DNA of 64,000 bases, taken from positions 124,001 to 188,000 of the forward strand of contig NZ_MLCE01000023.1 of the NCBI RefSeq assembly GCF_002300165.1. Direction: 5' to 3'. Position 1 is the stretch's first letter, and each line of letters starts with the position of its first letter. This DNA comes from Streptomyces sp. Tue6028 (GTDB lineage: Bacteria > Actinomycetota > Actinomycetes > Streptomycetales > Streptomycetaceae). The notes under the pieces are model-generated. The model saw only the letters and a program-made list of their open reading frames with translations, was not told the origin of the DNA and did not search any database. This document shows, in pieces, positions 15,152 to 25,245 of the stretch. The translations under genes were made by a program, and so were the position numbers.

Positions 15152-16854
15152 GGACAGCGACACTGGGGCCGGCCGAGCGTGCCGAGGCACTGGCGGGGAT
15201 GGCCGAGCGCGAGCTGGACGTGCTGGTCGTGGGCGCGGGGGTGGTCGGCGCGGGCACCGCGCTCGACGCCGTGACACGCGGCCTGTCCACGGGACTGGTC
15301 GAGGCCCGTGACTGGGCGTCAGGCACGTCCAGCAGGTCCAGCAAGCTGATCCACGGTGGGCTGCGCTATCTGGAGATGCTCGACTTCGCCCTGGTCCGCG
15401 AGGCCCTCAAGGAGCGCGGCCTCCTCCTCGAACGGCTCGCACCGCACCTTGTGAAGCCCGTCCCGTTCCTCTATCCGCTCCAGCACAAGGGCTGGGAGCG
15501 GTTCTACGCGGGCTCGGGCGTCGCGCTCTACGACGCCATGTCGCTGGCCCGGGGCCACGGCCGCGGCCTGCCCAGGCACCGTCACCTGAGCCGCCGACAG
15601 GCCCTGCGCGTCGCACCCGCCTTGAAGAAGGACGCCCTGGTCGGCGCCCTGCAGTACTACGACGCACAGATGGACGACGCCCGCTATGTCGCCACCCTGG
15701 TCCGCACCGCCGCGTCGTACGGCGCGAAGGTCGCCAACCGCGCCCGCGTCACCAGCTTCCTGCGCGAGGGTGAAAGGGTCGTCGGCGCCCGCGTCCAGGA
15801 CGTCGAAGGCGGCGGAGAGTACGAGATCCGCGCCAAGCAGGTCGTCAACGCCACGGGCGTGTGGACCGACGACACCCAGGCGATGGTCGGGGAGCGCGGT
15901 CAGTTCCACGTACGGGCCTCCAAGGGCATCCATCTGGTCGTGCCGAAGGACCGGATCAACTCGACGACGGGCCTGATCCTGCGCACCGAGAAGTCCGTCC
16001 TCTTCGTGATCCCCTGGGGCCGGCACTGGATCGTCGGCACCACGGACACCGACTGGGACCTCGACAAGGCCCACCCCGCCGCGTCCAGCGCCGACATCGA
16101 CTACCTCCTGGAACACGTGAACTCGGTGCTGGCGGTCCCGCTCACCCGCGACGACGTCCAGGGCGTCTACGCGGGCCTGCGGCCGCTGCTCGCCGGGGAG
16201 TCGGACGCCACCAGCAAGCTCTCGCGCGAGCACACGGTGGCCCACCCCGTGCCCGGGCTCGTCGTCGTGGCCGGCGGCAAGTACACGACGTACCGGGTGA
16301 TGGCCAAGGACGCGGTGGACGAGGCGGTGCACGGCCTCGACCAGCGGGTCGCCGAATGCGTCACCGAGGAGACGCCGCTGCTCGGGGCCGAGGGCTATTA
16401 CGCCCTGTGGAACGCGCGGGCGCGGATCGCGCAGCGCACCGGAATCCATGTGGTGCGCGTCGAGCACCTGTTGAACCGGTACGGGTCGCTCGCCGAGGAA
16501 CTCCTCGACCTCATCGCCGAGGACCCCTCCCTGGGCGAGCCCCTGGCGGCCGCCGAGGACTACCTCCGCGCCGAGATCGTCTACGCCGCCTCGCACGAGG
16601 GCGCCCGGCACCTCGACGACGTCCTGACGCGGCGCACCCGCATCTCCATCGAGACCTTCGACCGCGGCACCCGCAGCGCCCGCGAGGCCGCCGAACTGAT
16701 GGCCCCGGTCCTCGGCTGGGACAAGGACCAGATCGAGCGCGAGGTCGAGCACTACGAGAAGCGCGTCGAGGCCGAGCGGGAGTCGCAGCGACAGCCCGAC
16801 GACCTGACGGCGGACGCGGCGCGGCTCGGAGCGCCGGACATCGTGCCGCTGTAG
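15148..16854 (+). CDS. glpD: FAD-dependent glycerol-3-phosphate dehydrogenase
   Basis: 568 residues. FAD-binding GAGVVGAGTA near residues 29-38, the family signature SSRSSKLIHGGLRYLE (~62-77), and a long C-terminal domain (DAO_C-like, ~390-530). It oxidises sn-glycerol-3-phosphate to dihydroxyacetone phosphate at the membrane, passing electrons to quinone. No glycerol kinase or facilitator gene is adjacent, so this is probably the stand-alone paralogue. ATG overlaps the stop of a possible short ORF. A small CACTCG-AA-CGAGTG inverted repeat (16866-16879) follows between convergent genes. Confidence 0.93.
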   Translation: MRTATLGPAERAEALAGMAERELDVLVVGAGVVGAGTALDAVTRGLSTGLVEARDWASGTSSRSSKLIHGGLRYLEMLDFALVREALKERGLLLERLAPHLVKPVPFLYPLQHKGWERFYAGSGVALYDAMSLARGHGRGLPRHRHLSRRQALRVAPALKKDALVGALQYYDAQMDDARYVATLVRTAASYGAKVANRARVTSFLREGERVVGARVQDVEGGGEYEIRAKQVVNATGVWTDDTQAMVGERGQFHVRASKGIHLVVPKDRINSTTGLILRTEKSVLFVIPWGRHWIVGTTDTDWDLDKAHPAASSADIDYLLEHVNSVLAVPLTRDDVQGVYAGLRPLLAGESDATSKLSREHTVAHPVPGLVVVAGGKYTTYRVMAKDAVDEAVHGLDQRVAECVTEETPLLGAEGYYALWNARARIAQRTGIHVVRVEHLLNRYGSLAEELLDLIAEDPSLGEPLAAAEDYLRAEIVYAASHEGARHLDDVLTRRTRISIETFDRGTRSAREAAELMAPVLGWDKDQIEREVEHYEKRVEAERESQRQPDDLTADAARLGAPDIVPL

Positions 16855-16865
16855 ACCACGCTCGT

Positions 16866-16879
16866 CACTCGAACGAGTG
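16866..16879. terminator. Short inverted repeat between glpD and serine hydrolase
   Basis: CACTCG-AA-CGAGTG between two convergent stops; short stem, weak terminator candidate. Confidence 0.3.
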
Positions 16880-16915
16880 TCGGGAGTGGGGATCTTTGTC
16901 CGGAATCCAGTCGTT

Positions 16916-18016
16916 CTACGAGATGCGGGGGCAGAACTCGGCCGCGAGCAGCGCGGGTTCGAGGTCGGGATCTGCCAATCCGTCCGTGTTCACCCGGAAG
17001 GTGAGGACGTGACGGCCGTCGACGGTGGCCGCGGTGCGCACGTAGCTGCCGCTGATCCGGCCGTTGTGCCCCCACACTGTGACGCCGCACGACAGCTTCA
17101 CGGGGAACAGCCCCATGCCGTAGGAGCCGTGTGCGGTGCGGGTGTTGCGCATCTCGCGCAGCAGCTGCGGGGGCAGCAGGTCACCGCCGAGCAGGGCCGC
17201 GTAGAAGCGGTTCAGGTCGGCGAGGGTGCTGACCAGCTCGCCCGCCGCGCCGGCCACGCGCGGGTCGAGCGTGGTGACGTCCGACCCGTCCGCGGCGTAC
17301 GCCCGGCCGTGCGGAGCGGGAAGCGAGCGGCGGCTTCCCGGGAAGGACGTTCCGGACAGACCGAGGGGGGCGATGATGCGCCGCTCCGCCTCGGCGGCGT
17401 AGGAGTGGCCGGTTACCTGCTCGACGACCAGGCCGAGCAGTACGTAGTTGGTGTTGGAGTAGGCGAAGCGGCCGCGGTCGGCCGGAGGGTGGGTGAGCGC
17501 GATGTGTACGGCCTGAAGCGGGGTGAGGGGGACGGTGCCCCCGGTGTCCGCGGTGAAGTCGTGCAGGCCGCTGGTGTGCGTCAGCAGGGCGCGCAGGGTC
17601 AGCTCGCGGCCGTCGTTGCCGGCGCCGCGCACCAGACCGGGAAGGTGGTCGTCCACGGTGTCGGACAGGGACAGCCGGTGCTCGGCGGCGAGTTGCAGGA
17701 CGATCGTCGCGATGAACGTCTTGGTGACACTGCCCGCCCGGAAGTGGTCGGAGCGCGCTATCGCGCCACCGGTGGTGGCGAAGCGCGTACCGGACTCCTC
17801 GCGGGCCAGCAGAGCGGCGGCCGGGGCCCCGCCCCGGGTGACGAGACGGGCGAGCGCGGCGTCCGTCGCGGCTGCGACAGGACTTCGGGAACGGGCCGAG
17901 GGGCCCGTCGGCGAGCTCGCCGGAGCCTGGACCGGCAGGTCGGCCGGGACCAGCAGGAACAGCGCCAGGGACACGGGTATGGCCAGGAGTGTCCGAGGTG
18001 TCCGGCGCGCAGGCAT
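16916..18016 (-). CDS. Secreted serine hydrolase (class C beta-lactamase / DD-peptidase fold)
   Basis: 366 residues from ATG 18016, preceded by AAGGAAGG. N-terminal signal peptide (ARRTPRTLLAIPVSLALFLL). Active-site motifs of the serine beta-lactamase-like superfamily: SVTK (96-99, nucleophile Ser96 and Lys99), YSN (186-188) and HNG (317-319, KTG equivalent). Such proteins act as D-alanyl-D-alanine carboxypeptidases, esterases or beta-lactamase relatives outside the membrane. Ser96-Val-Thr-Lys and HNG favour the carboxypeptidase/esterase side; that is inference. Divergent to the first receptor kinase gene. Confidence 0.88.
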   Translation of the reverse strand: MPARRTPRTLLAIPVSLALFLLVPADLPVQAPASSPTGPSARSRSPVAAATDAALARLVTRGGAPAAALLAREESGTRFATTGGAIARSDHFRAGSVTKTFIATIVLQLAAEHRLSLSDTVDDHLPGLVRGAGNDGRELTLRALLTHTSGLHDFTADTGGTVPLTPLQAVHIALTHPPADRGRFAYSNTNYVLLGLVVEQVTGHSYAAEAERRIIAPLGLSGTSFPGSRRSLPAPHGRAYAADGSDVTTLDPRVAGAAGELVSTLADLNRFYAALLGGDLLPPQLLREMRNTRTAHGSYGMGLFPVKLSCGVTVWGHNGRISGSYVRTAATVDGRHVLTFRVNTDGLADPDLEPALLAAEFCPRIS

Positions 18017-18199
18017 CGGCGGTCCTTCCTTGTCGCGGTCCATCATGCGGGACGTCGTCCCGCGGGTCTGCGGCGGTCCCGGCCCGAGTGACGCCGCGGT
18101 CGCCGGGCCGTCGTCGCGTGAGAGGCACCCTGGGCGCTGAGCGCTTGTCGGGTGAGGGACAATGGAGGCTCTGTCAGGGCGGGTTGCATGAGGGGACGC

Positions 18200-20305
18200 A
18201 TGTCGGAGGCGGAGCGGGCGGGAGCATCCCGTCAGGACAAGAGCGAACGTCTCCTCGCCGGGCGCTACCGGCTGGGGGATGTTCTCGGCCGCGGCGGCAT
18301 GGGCACGGTGTGGCGGGCCAAGGACGAGACCCTGGGTCGCACGGTCGCCGTCAAGGAGCTGCGGTTCCCGTCGAGCATCGACGAGGAGGAGAAGCGACGG
18401 CTGGTCACGCGCACATTGCGCGAGGCCAAGGCGATCGCCCGGATCCGCAACAACGGCGCGGTGACGGTCTTCGACGTGGTCGACGAGGACAACAGGCCGT
18501 GGATCGTGATGGAGCTCGTCGAGGGCAAGTCGCTCGCCGAGGTCATCCGCGAGGACGGGCTGCTCACGCCGCGGCGCGCCGCGGAGGTGGGTCTGGCGAT
18601 ACTCGACGTGCTCCGCTCGGCGCACCGTGAGGGCATCCTGCACCGGGACGTGAAGCCGTCGAACGTGCTGATCTCCGACGACGGCCGGGTCGTGCTGACC
18701 GACTTCGGCATCGCCCAGGTCGAGGGCGACCCGTCCATCACCTCGACCGGCATGCTCGTCGGCGCCCCCTCCTACATCTCGCCGGAGCGGGCCCGCGGGC
18801 ACAAGCCCGGCCCCGCGGCCGACCTGTGGTCGCTGGGCGGTCTGCTGTACGCGTCGGTGGAGGGCGTCCCTCCGTACGACAAGGGTTCCGCGATCGCGAC
18901 GCTCACCGCGGTGATGACCGAGCCGGTCGAGCAGCCGAAGAACGCGGGCCCCCTGGAGAGCGTGATCTACGGCCTGCTGGCCAAGGACCCCGCACAGCGG
19001 CTCGACGACGCGGGCGCGCGCTCCCTGCTCAACGACGTGCTGCACACGCCCGAGCCGAAGAAGACGGAGCCGGAGCCGGTCGACGCGACGAAGGTCGTGG
19101 CCCTGCCGCCGGTGCCCGACGAGGGAAGTTCGGGCGGAGCCTCGGGCAAGCGGGGCGAGGAGGCCGGGGACCGGCTGCGCGGAGCGCTGCGTTCCGTGCG
19201 CAAGGCCGCCTCGGCTGCCGGAGCCGCCACCGCGGCGGCGACGGCGCGTGCGAAGGAGTCCGCCGACACGGCGGGGAGCGAGCGAGCGGCCTCCGCCGGT
19301 GCCGGTGCGGCCACCTCGTCGTCGCCCTCGGCGCCGGTGTCCGGGAAGGCCTCCGAGGCCGGGGCGGCTTCCGCGGGGAAGGCGGGGGCTCGTGACGGAG
19401 CGTCGTCGGACTCCGGTTCGGCGGCGGGCTCGGCGGGTTCGGCCGGCGGCGTCTCCGGGTCGGGCTGGCCGGTGGCTCCGGAGCGGCCGCCGAGGCCGGC
19501 GCCGCGGGCGTCGCTCACGGATGTCGTACCGCGCCGGACGCTGGTGATCGTCGCGGTGCTCGTGGCGCTGGCCGTGCTCGGGACCGTGCTGGCGCTCACG
19601 CTCGGCGGCGGGGACGACGAGGGGGCCAAGGGCGGCAAGAGCGGCGACACCAAGTCGGCCGCTTCCAGCGGTGTGACCGCGGGCGGCAGCGGCAGCGACG
19701 ACAAGGACAAGGGCGGCGCCGCCCACACGGACAGCGGCGACGACAAGTCGGACAAGGACAAGGGCAAGGGCAAGGGCTCCGACGAGGACGGGAACGCGGA
19801 CGACACGTCGGACCCGTCGGCGAGCGCGGAGGCCCCGTCGGGCGGCTCGGACGGCGGCAAGGAGTCGGACTCCACGGCCGTGTCGAAGTACAAGAGCGCG
19901 CAGGGCTTCTCGATCGGGCTTCCGAAGGGTTGGAAGTACCAGTCCACGGGCGCCGCGGGTACCCGCTTCACCGGCCCCGACGGTCAGAGGCTCCTCGTCG
20001 GCTGGACGACGACGCCGAAGGACGACCCGGTCGCGGACTGGAAGAACCAGGAGCGGTACATGGTGCGCTCGCAGTACCAGCGGGTGCGCATAGAGAAGGT
20101 GGACTATCGCGGCTGGAACACGGCCGACTGGGAGTTCACCTACTCGGAGGGCGGCACCAAGTACCGGTCCATCGACCGCGGGTTCGTCGTCAACTCGCAT
20201 CAGGGATATGCCCTGATGTACACGGCGAAAGCGGCCGACTGGGACAGCGCTCTGCGCAAGGACACCTGGAAGACGCTGACCAAGACGTTCCAGCCGAAGT
20301 CGTGA
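18200..20305 (+). CDS. Receptor Ser/Thr protein kinase 1 (Hanks type)
   Basis: ATG 18200 is chosen for its AGGGGA ribosome site; upstream in-frame GTG 18152 is possible. 701 residues: kinase domain ~20-285 with GRGGMG, Lys52, HRD (148-150), DFG (168-170) and SPER; an Ala/Ser-rich acidic linker; one membrane helix at ~446-468 (RRTLVIVAVLVALAVLG); a Lys/Asp/Gly-rich extracellular stalk; and a C-terminal ectodomain (~565-701) beginning SAQGFSIGLPKGWKY. All catalytic residues are present. The ectodomain recurs in the next four genes, so the cluster probably arose by duplication. Ligand unknown; cell envelope is the likely place of sensing. Confidence 0.92.
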   Translation: MSEAERAGASRQDKSERLLAGRYRLGDVLGRGGMGTVWRAKDETLGRTVAVKELRFPSSIDEEEKRRLVTRTLREAKAIARIRNNGAVTVFDVVDEDNRPWIVMELVEGKSLAEVIREDGLLTPRRAAEVGLAILDVLRSAHREGILHRDVKPSNVLISDDGRVVLTDFGIAQVEGDPSITSTGMLVGAPSYISPERARGHKPGPAADLWSLGGLLYASVEGVPPYDKGSAIATLTAVMTEPVEQPKNAGPLESVIYGLLAKDPAQRLDDAGARSLLNDVLHTPEPKKTEPEPVDATKVVALPPVPDEGSSGGASGKRGEEAGDRLRGALRSVRKAASAAGAATAAATARAKESADTAGSERAASAGAGAATSSSPSAPVSGKASEAGAASAGKAGARDGASSDSGSAAGSAGSAGGVSGSGWPVAPERPPRPAPRASLTDVVPRRTLVIVAVLVALAVLGTVLALTLGGGDDEGAKGGKSGDTKSAASSGVTAGGSGSDDKDKGGAAHTDSGDDKSDKDKGKGKGSDEDGNADDTSDPSASAEAPSGGSDGGKESDSTAVSKYKSAQGFSIGLPKGWKYQSTGAAGTRFTGPDGQRLLVGWTTTPKDDPVADWKNQERYMVRSQYQRVRIEKVDYRGWNTADWEFTYSEGGTKYRSIDRGFVVNSHQGYALMYTAKAADWDSALRKDTWKTLTKTFQPKS

Positions 20306-20474
20306 CGTACCGCTCACCGGTGTGACGTTCCGCCACGGATGGTGGCCCTGAGATCTCGCATCCCCGCTTGCGGGTTGCCTCCGGCACGTATCGTGAGTGG
20401 TTGCGGACCGTACGAAGCCGTAACGGAACGCAAGGCGAACGGAATTGACCAACCGATCGGCCGGGGGAGGCATC

Positions 20475-23405
20475 GTGGACGACTATGCGGGACGGGTCCT
20501 CGCCGACCGCTACCGGCTGCCGCTGCCCCCCTCCGACGAGTACGAGTTCGCCGAGTCCCGCGCCTTCGACACCTACAGCGGGCAGGAAGTCCTGGTACGG
20601 CAGGTGCCGTTGCCGGAGGTCGTCGAGGCCGAGGTGCTCGACGCGGACGGCCTGCCCGAGGGGTTCGTGGCCCGGGACGGCGGGGCACGGCGGGCGTCCG
20701 CGCGGACCACCCGCCGGCCCACCGAACCGGCCGTGCGCAGGGCCATCGAGGCAGCCCAGGCCGCCGCGCAGATCCCGGACCATCCCCGGCTCGACCAGGT
20801 CTTCGACGTGTTCGCGGAGGGCGGGTCGCTGTGGATCGTGAGCGAGTTGGTGCCGGCCAGGCCGCTGGCCGCGCTGCTCGCCGAGAAGCCGCTGAGCCCG
20901 TACCGCGCCGCCGAGGTCGCCTCGGACGTCCTCACCGCGCTGCGGGTCCTGCACGCGCACGGCTGGGTGCACCGCAACATCACCGTGCGCACGGTGCTCG
21001 TCTGCGACGACGGCCGGGTCATGCTGACCGGTCTCGCCGCGGGGGCCGCCGAGGAAGCGCTGTGCGGGTACGACCCGGTGCCCGCCCGCGAGGACGCCGA
21101 CGCCGGACCCGTGCCGGGGACCGGAGCCGACGGCACCGGTCAGCCGGGGAACGGACCGGCAGGGCGGAACGGACCGGCAGGGCACGGCGGTCCGGTGGGC
21201 GCGGACGCCTCGCGCGGTGCCTTGGGACCCGGCACGCGAGGAGCGCCCCGGGCTGCCGGAGGCCGGGGCCCCGGCGGTCCCGCTTCCGGGAACGGCGGTG
21301 TGCCCGGTGTGGCCGTGGCCGCCTCGTCCGGAGCCGACTCCGAGGCGGCGCGACGGGCCGCGATCGAGGCGCGTGCGGAGCACGGCACGTCCCTTCCGGG
21401 GATGCCCGGAGCCGCTGCCGCGGGCTCCGGCCCGCGGGCGCTCGAAGCGGGCGGCCCGGCCGCCGGGGACGGCCGAGGAGCGGGCGGACCCGGTGGACCC
21501 GGCGGCGACATCCGGGCGGCGCGGGCAGGAGCCATCGCCGCGTACCGTGCCGGGGCGCGCGCCGCGGCACGCGTACAGGAGGAACAGCGGGGCGACCGGT
21601 TCGCGCTCCCGGCGCCCAGGTCCTCGGAGCACCCCGGACAGCCCGACGCCCAGGTGCCGGGGAACCCCGGCCCGGACGAGGCCGGACACGGCGGACCGCC
21701 CCAGCTGCCGGGCCAGGGCGTGCAGCGCCCCCACACCGCACCTCCCGGTCAGATCGCCGACCCGTACGGCGTCGGAGGGCGGGGCAGTTGGCACGGCGCC
21801 CAGCCGCGAGCCGGGGCCGTCGGCGGCGACGGCCGGCAGGGCACGCTCCCCGGAGGCGTGCACGGCGGGGCGGTCACACGGAGCGGCCTGCCCGCGCTCG
21901 CACCCGGACAGCAGACCTCCGCCGTCGGGCAGGGCGGCGGACCCGGCGTACCCGCGCAGACCCACGGCACCCCTCGGGGCGCCGACGCCGACCGGACACC
22001 CGGTGACGGACACGCGCAGGGCCGGTCCTACGGAACCGAGGCCGGACCGGGGCAGGGCCCGCAGGCACGGGACGTGCAGGCAGGGGGCGGCGGCTGGGGC
22101 GAGCTCGTCGGCGCCGCGCCCTCGCGCCGCGGGCCCGGCACGGCGCTCGCCGCGGAGCGGGCCCGGCAGGCCCGGATGGCCGTGGTCGGCCCCGTGACCG
22201 AGCGGTGGGCGCCCGAACAGGCCGGCCCCGTCCACGAGAACTGGCAGCTGGCGGCGCCGATCGGCCCCGCGACCGACCTGTGGGCGCTGGGCGCGCTGCT
22301 CTTCCGTGCCGTGCAGGGCCATGCGCCCTACCCGGAGGAGAACACCGCCGAGCTGGTGCAGCTGGTGTGCGCGGAGCCGCCCGCGTTCGCCGAGGAGTGC
22401 GGGCCGCTGCGGCCCGTCGTGGAGTCGCTGCTGCGCCAGGACCCCACCGAGCGCCTCGACTTCGAGGAGCTGCGTGGCTGGCTGCGGTCCTTGGTACGGT
22501 CCGCGCCGGAACCGGAGGCCGGGGCACATGTCGTCGCGGCACCTCCCGTCGACCCGAGCCGGCTGCCGATCGTGCGGCGCCGGGGCGAGCTCGTCCGCAG
22601 GCGCCGCGCCGGGCTGCCGGCGACCAGCCCGCACGCCCGCCACAAGCGCGCCAAACAGGACCGGACGGCGAAACCCCGCCGGCTCGGCCGGAACCTGCTC
22701 CTGCTGGTCCTGCTCCTGCTGGCCGCCGCGATCGCGTACGCCATGGTCTTCATGCCCAAGGCCGACCGGAGCGGCGGTTCGGCGAGCCAGCGGACCGGCT
22801 CCGCCGGGGACGTCGGTTCCCCGCCCGACACCGGCGGGGACGCGAAGGCGAGCAGCGAGCCACGTCCCGACCAGACCTCCCCGGGCACGGACAAGAGTCC
22901 GTCGGGGGCGTCCAGTTCGGCCGCCTCGCAGAGCCCGGACGACCCGGACGTCGCCCGGGGCTTCACCCTGCGCAAGGACCCCGAGGGATTCCGGGTCGCC
23001 GTGGCGAGCGGCTGGGACCGCGCACCGAAGAACGGCCGCGGTCAGGTCGTCTACTCCCAGGGCGACTTCGAGCTCGTCGTCGTGCCCGGCCGGGACGGCA
23101 CGGGGACGTACGGCAGCGACCCGATGACGTACCAGCGGGAGAGCGAGAAGGAGTTGCAGCCGTTCCGGGACTCGACCTGGGCGACGTCCAGCGGGATGCG
23201 GCGCATCGACGTCGGCGGACGGGCCATGGCCGAGGGCCAGTTCACCTGGCAGGACTCCCAGGGCCGCTCCCTCTACGTCCGCAACCTCGCGATCCTCGTC
23301 GGCGGGCGCTACCACGTGGTGCAGGTACGCGGCCCCGAGGCCGAGCGGGACGAGGTGACCCGCCTGTACGAGCAGGCGTCGCAGACCTACCAAGTCACCG
23401 GCTGA
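20475..23405 (+). CDS. Membrane pseudokinase with giant activation-segment insertion
   Basis: GTG 20475 follows GGGGGAGG; a TTG 30 nt upstream is less likely. 976 residues. Kinase lobes are recognisable but inactive: no Gly loop (PPSDEYEF), VLVRQ in place of VAVK, HRNIT for HRDxK, and LTGLA for LTDFG. Between the DFG equivalent (~190) and an APE-like WAPEQ (~577) sits an insertion of about 370 residues, rich in Gly, Pro, Ala and Arg. The C-lobe resumes with DLWALGALLF. A membrane helix lies at ~739-760 (NLLLLVLLLLAAAIAYAM) and the shared ectodomain at the C-terminus (FTLRKDPEGFRVAVASGW). It likely scaffolds or regulates neighbouring kinases. Confidence 0.88.
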   Translation: MDDYAGRVLADRYRLPLPPSDEYEFAESRAFDTYSGQEVLVRQVPLPEVVEAEVLDADGLPEGFVARDGGARRASARTTRRPTEPAVRRAIEAAQAAAQIPDHPRLDQVFDVFAEGGSLWIVSELVPARPLAALLAEKPLSPYRAAEVASDVLTALRVLHAHGWVHRNITVRTVLVCDDGRVMLTGLAAGAAEEALCGYDPVPAREDADAGPVPGTGADGTGQPGNGPAGRNGPAGHGGPVGADASRGALGPGTRGAPRAAGGRGPGGPASGNGGVPGVAVAASSGADSEAARRAAIEARAEHGTSLPGMPGAAAAGSGPRALEAGGPAAGDGRGAGGPGGPGGDIRAARAGAIAAYRAGARAAARVQEEQRGDRFALPAPRSSEHPGQPDAQVPGNPGPDEAGHGGPPQLPGQGVQRPHTAPPGQIADPYGVGGRGSWHGAQPRAGAVGGDGRQGTLPGGVHGGAVTRSGLPALAPGQQTSAVGQGGGPGVPAQTHGTPRGADADRTPGDGHAQGRSYGTEAGPGQGPQARDVQAGGGGWGELVGAAPSRRGPGTALAAERARQARMAVVGPVTERWAPEQAGPVHENWQLAAPIGPATDLWALGALLFRAVQGHAPYPEENTAELVQLVCAEPPAFAEECGPLRPVVESLLRQDPTERLDFEELRGWLRSLVRSAPEPEAGAHVVAAPPVDPSRLPIVRRRGELVRRRRAGLPATSPHARHKRAKQDRTAKPRRLGRNLLLLVLLLLAAAIAYAMVFMPKADRSGGSASQRTGSAGDVGSPPDTGGDAKASSEPRPDQTSPGTDKSPSGASSSAASQSPDDPDVARGFTLRKDPEGFRVAVASGWDRAPKNGRGQVVYSQGDFELVVVPGRDGTGTYGSDPMTYQRESEKELQPFRDSTWATSSGMRRIDVGGRAMAEGQFTWQDSQGRSLYVRNLAILVGGRYHVVQVRGPEAERDEVTRLYEQASQTYQVTG

Positions 23406-23592
23406 GCACGGACCGTACGGGCGTCCGGCCCCTGAACACCGGTGTGCGCAGGCGAGAGGCGTGAACATCGGATGGTTCCCTTCCGTACACGGAAGGGAGA
23501 ACCGTCACAGTGCGGTCTCCGTACGACCCCGCTTGTTCCCTGCGCGGGGACCGCTCTTTAGTCTGACCCTGTCAAGACCATTGCGGGGAAAC

Positions 23593-25212
23593 GTGAATCA
23601 GATGCAGGGCCTGCTCCTCGCGGGCCGCTACCGGCTTGTCGACTCCATCGGCAGCGGTGGCATGGGGCGGGTGTGGCGCGCACACGACGAGGTGCTGCAC
23701 CGCGCGGTCGCGGTCAAAGAGCTGACCGCCGCGCTGTACGTCGCCGAGGGCGACCTGGCCCGGCTGCTCGCCCGCACCCATGCGGAGGCGCGGGCCGCCG
23801 CCCGGATCAACCATTCGGCCGTCGTCACCGTGCACGACGTCCTGGAGCACGACAACCGTCCGTGGATCGTCATGGAGCTGGTCGAGGGCAACTCGCTGGC
23901 CGACGAGGTCAAGGAACAGGGCCGCGTCGAACCGGCCGAGGCGGCCCGGATCGGGCTGTGGGTGCTCCGTGCGCTGCGGGCCGCCCACGCCGCCGGCGTA
24001 CTCCACCGTGACGTCAAACCGGGCAACGTCCTGCTGTCCGTCGACCGGCGCGTCCTGCTGACCGACTTCGGCATCGCACAGGTCGAGGGCGACACGACCA
24101 TCACGCGCACCGGCGAGATCGTCGGTTCCGTGGACTATCTGGCGCCCGAGCGGGTCCGTGGGCACGACCCCGGGCCCTCCTCCGACCTGTGGGCACTCGG
24201 CGCGACGCTGTACACGGCGGTGGAGGGCAGGTCTCCGTTCCGCCGCACCTCGCCGCTGAGCACCATGCAGGCCGTTGTCGAGGAGGAACCCGCCGAACCG
24301 GTCAACGCAGGTGCGCTGGGGCCCGTCCTCGCCGCGCTGCTGCGCAAGGATCCGGTCGAGCGGCCCAGCGCGGCGCAGGCCGAGCAGATGCTCGTCGAGG
24401 TGGCGGCGGGACGACTGCCGAGTGCGGCGCGGTCGTATGCGCCGACGGGGCAGGCGGGGTACGACACCGTGGAGACGGGGACCGGCACCGGTACCCGCGC
24501 GCAGACGGCCCCCGTCACGCAGTATCCGCCGGTGACGAACGGGCCCGTGTCCGCGCCACCGAAGCGGCACCGCCTGCGTATGTTCGCTCTGGTCGTCGCC
24601 CTCGCGGCGATCGTCGGCGGGGGTGTCGCGGTCGCGCTGCAGCAGTTCGGCACGGGCAGCCCCGGCGACTCCGACTCTGTGTCGTCGACTCCGAGCGACA
24701 GTGTCACGCCGAGCGACAAGGGTGGTCAGGGCGCGGTTCCCGCCGGTTGGGAGCGGCGCAACGACCCGGTGGGCTTCAGCATCTCCCTGCCCAAGGGGTG
24801 GAAGCGGTCCGTCTCCATCGATCAGGACGGCCTCCGGCAGGTCGACTACTCGCCGGACAAGGGCAAGCACCTCGTGCGGGTCGCCGTCGACACGGCGCCG
24901 GACTTCCGCACCTCGTACGAGCACATGAGCTACTTGGAGCAGCGGGTCTCAGGGCGGCTGCAGGACTACGAGCAGTTGAGACTCAAGGAAGAGCTTTTCC
25001 GCGACCTGCCGGGTGTCCGCTGGGAGTACACGTGGAACGCGCTGGCCAAGGACGGGCCGCACTACTTCCCGGGGCCCTACCGTGCGATCGACGTCGGGTA
25101 CATGGATGGTGACGGCACCGAGTACGCCATCTACGCGGCCTCGCCGGCCGACGACTGGACCGCCACCAGAAAGCAGTTCGACTGGATCCTGCGGGGCTTC
25201 CAGGAGGGTTGA
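23593..25212 (+). CDS. Receptor Ser/Thr protein kinase 3
   Basis: GTG 23593 after GGGGAA fits best; ATG 23602 is the alternative and the longer upstream reading frame is not conserved in style. 539 residues: kinase domain ~10-275 with GSGGMG, Lys42, HRD (138-140), DFG (158-160) and APER; a short Pro/Thr-rich linker; membrane helix at ~328-350 (MFALVVALAAIVGGGVAVAL); Ser/Asp-rich stalk; ectodomain from NDPVGFSISLPKGWKRS to the end. Catalytic residues are complete. Its ectodomain is closest in look to that of kinase 1. Followed directly by a decayed kinase fragment. Confidence 0.92.
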   Translation: MNQMQGLLLAGRYRLVDSIGSGGMGRVWRAHDEVLHRAVAVKELTAALYVAEGDLARLLARTHAEARAAARINHSAVVTVHDVLEHDNRPWIVMELVEGNSLADEVKEQGRVEPAEAARIGLWVLRALRAAHAAGVLHRDVKPGNVLLSVDRRVLLTDFGIAQVEGDTTITRTGEIVGSVDYLAPERVRGHDPGPSSDLWALGATLYTAVEGRSPFRRTSPLSTMQAVVEEEPAEPVNAGALGPVLAALLRKDPVERPSAAQAEQMLVEVAAGRLPSAARSYAPTGQAGYDTVETGTGTGTRAQTAPVTQYPPVTNGPVSAPPKRHRLRMFALVVALAAIVGGGVAVALQQFGTGSPGDSDSVSSTPSDSVTPSDKGGQGAVPAGWERRNDPVGFSISLPKGWKRSVSIDQDGLRQVDYSPDKGKHLVRVAVDTAPDFRTSYEHMSYLEQRVSGRLQDYEQLRLKEELFRDLPGVRWEYTWNALAKDGPHYFPGPYRAIDVGYMDGDGTEYAIYAASPADDWTATRKQFDWILRGFQEG

Positions 25213-25245
25213 TCCTGGTGGAACAGGAAAGGTTCCGCTGTCACC

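Noticed and set aside
16916..20473. 1185-codon minus-strand frame
   Set aside because: Only its last 366 codons (from 18016) are a real gene; the rest is the antisense of kinase 1.
20190..23468. 1092-codon minus-strand frame opposite the pseudokinase
   Set aside because: Antisense of the GC-rich insertion; no motifs or ribosome site.
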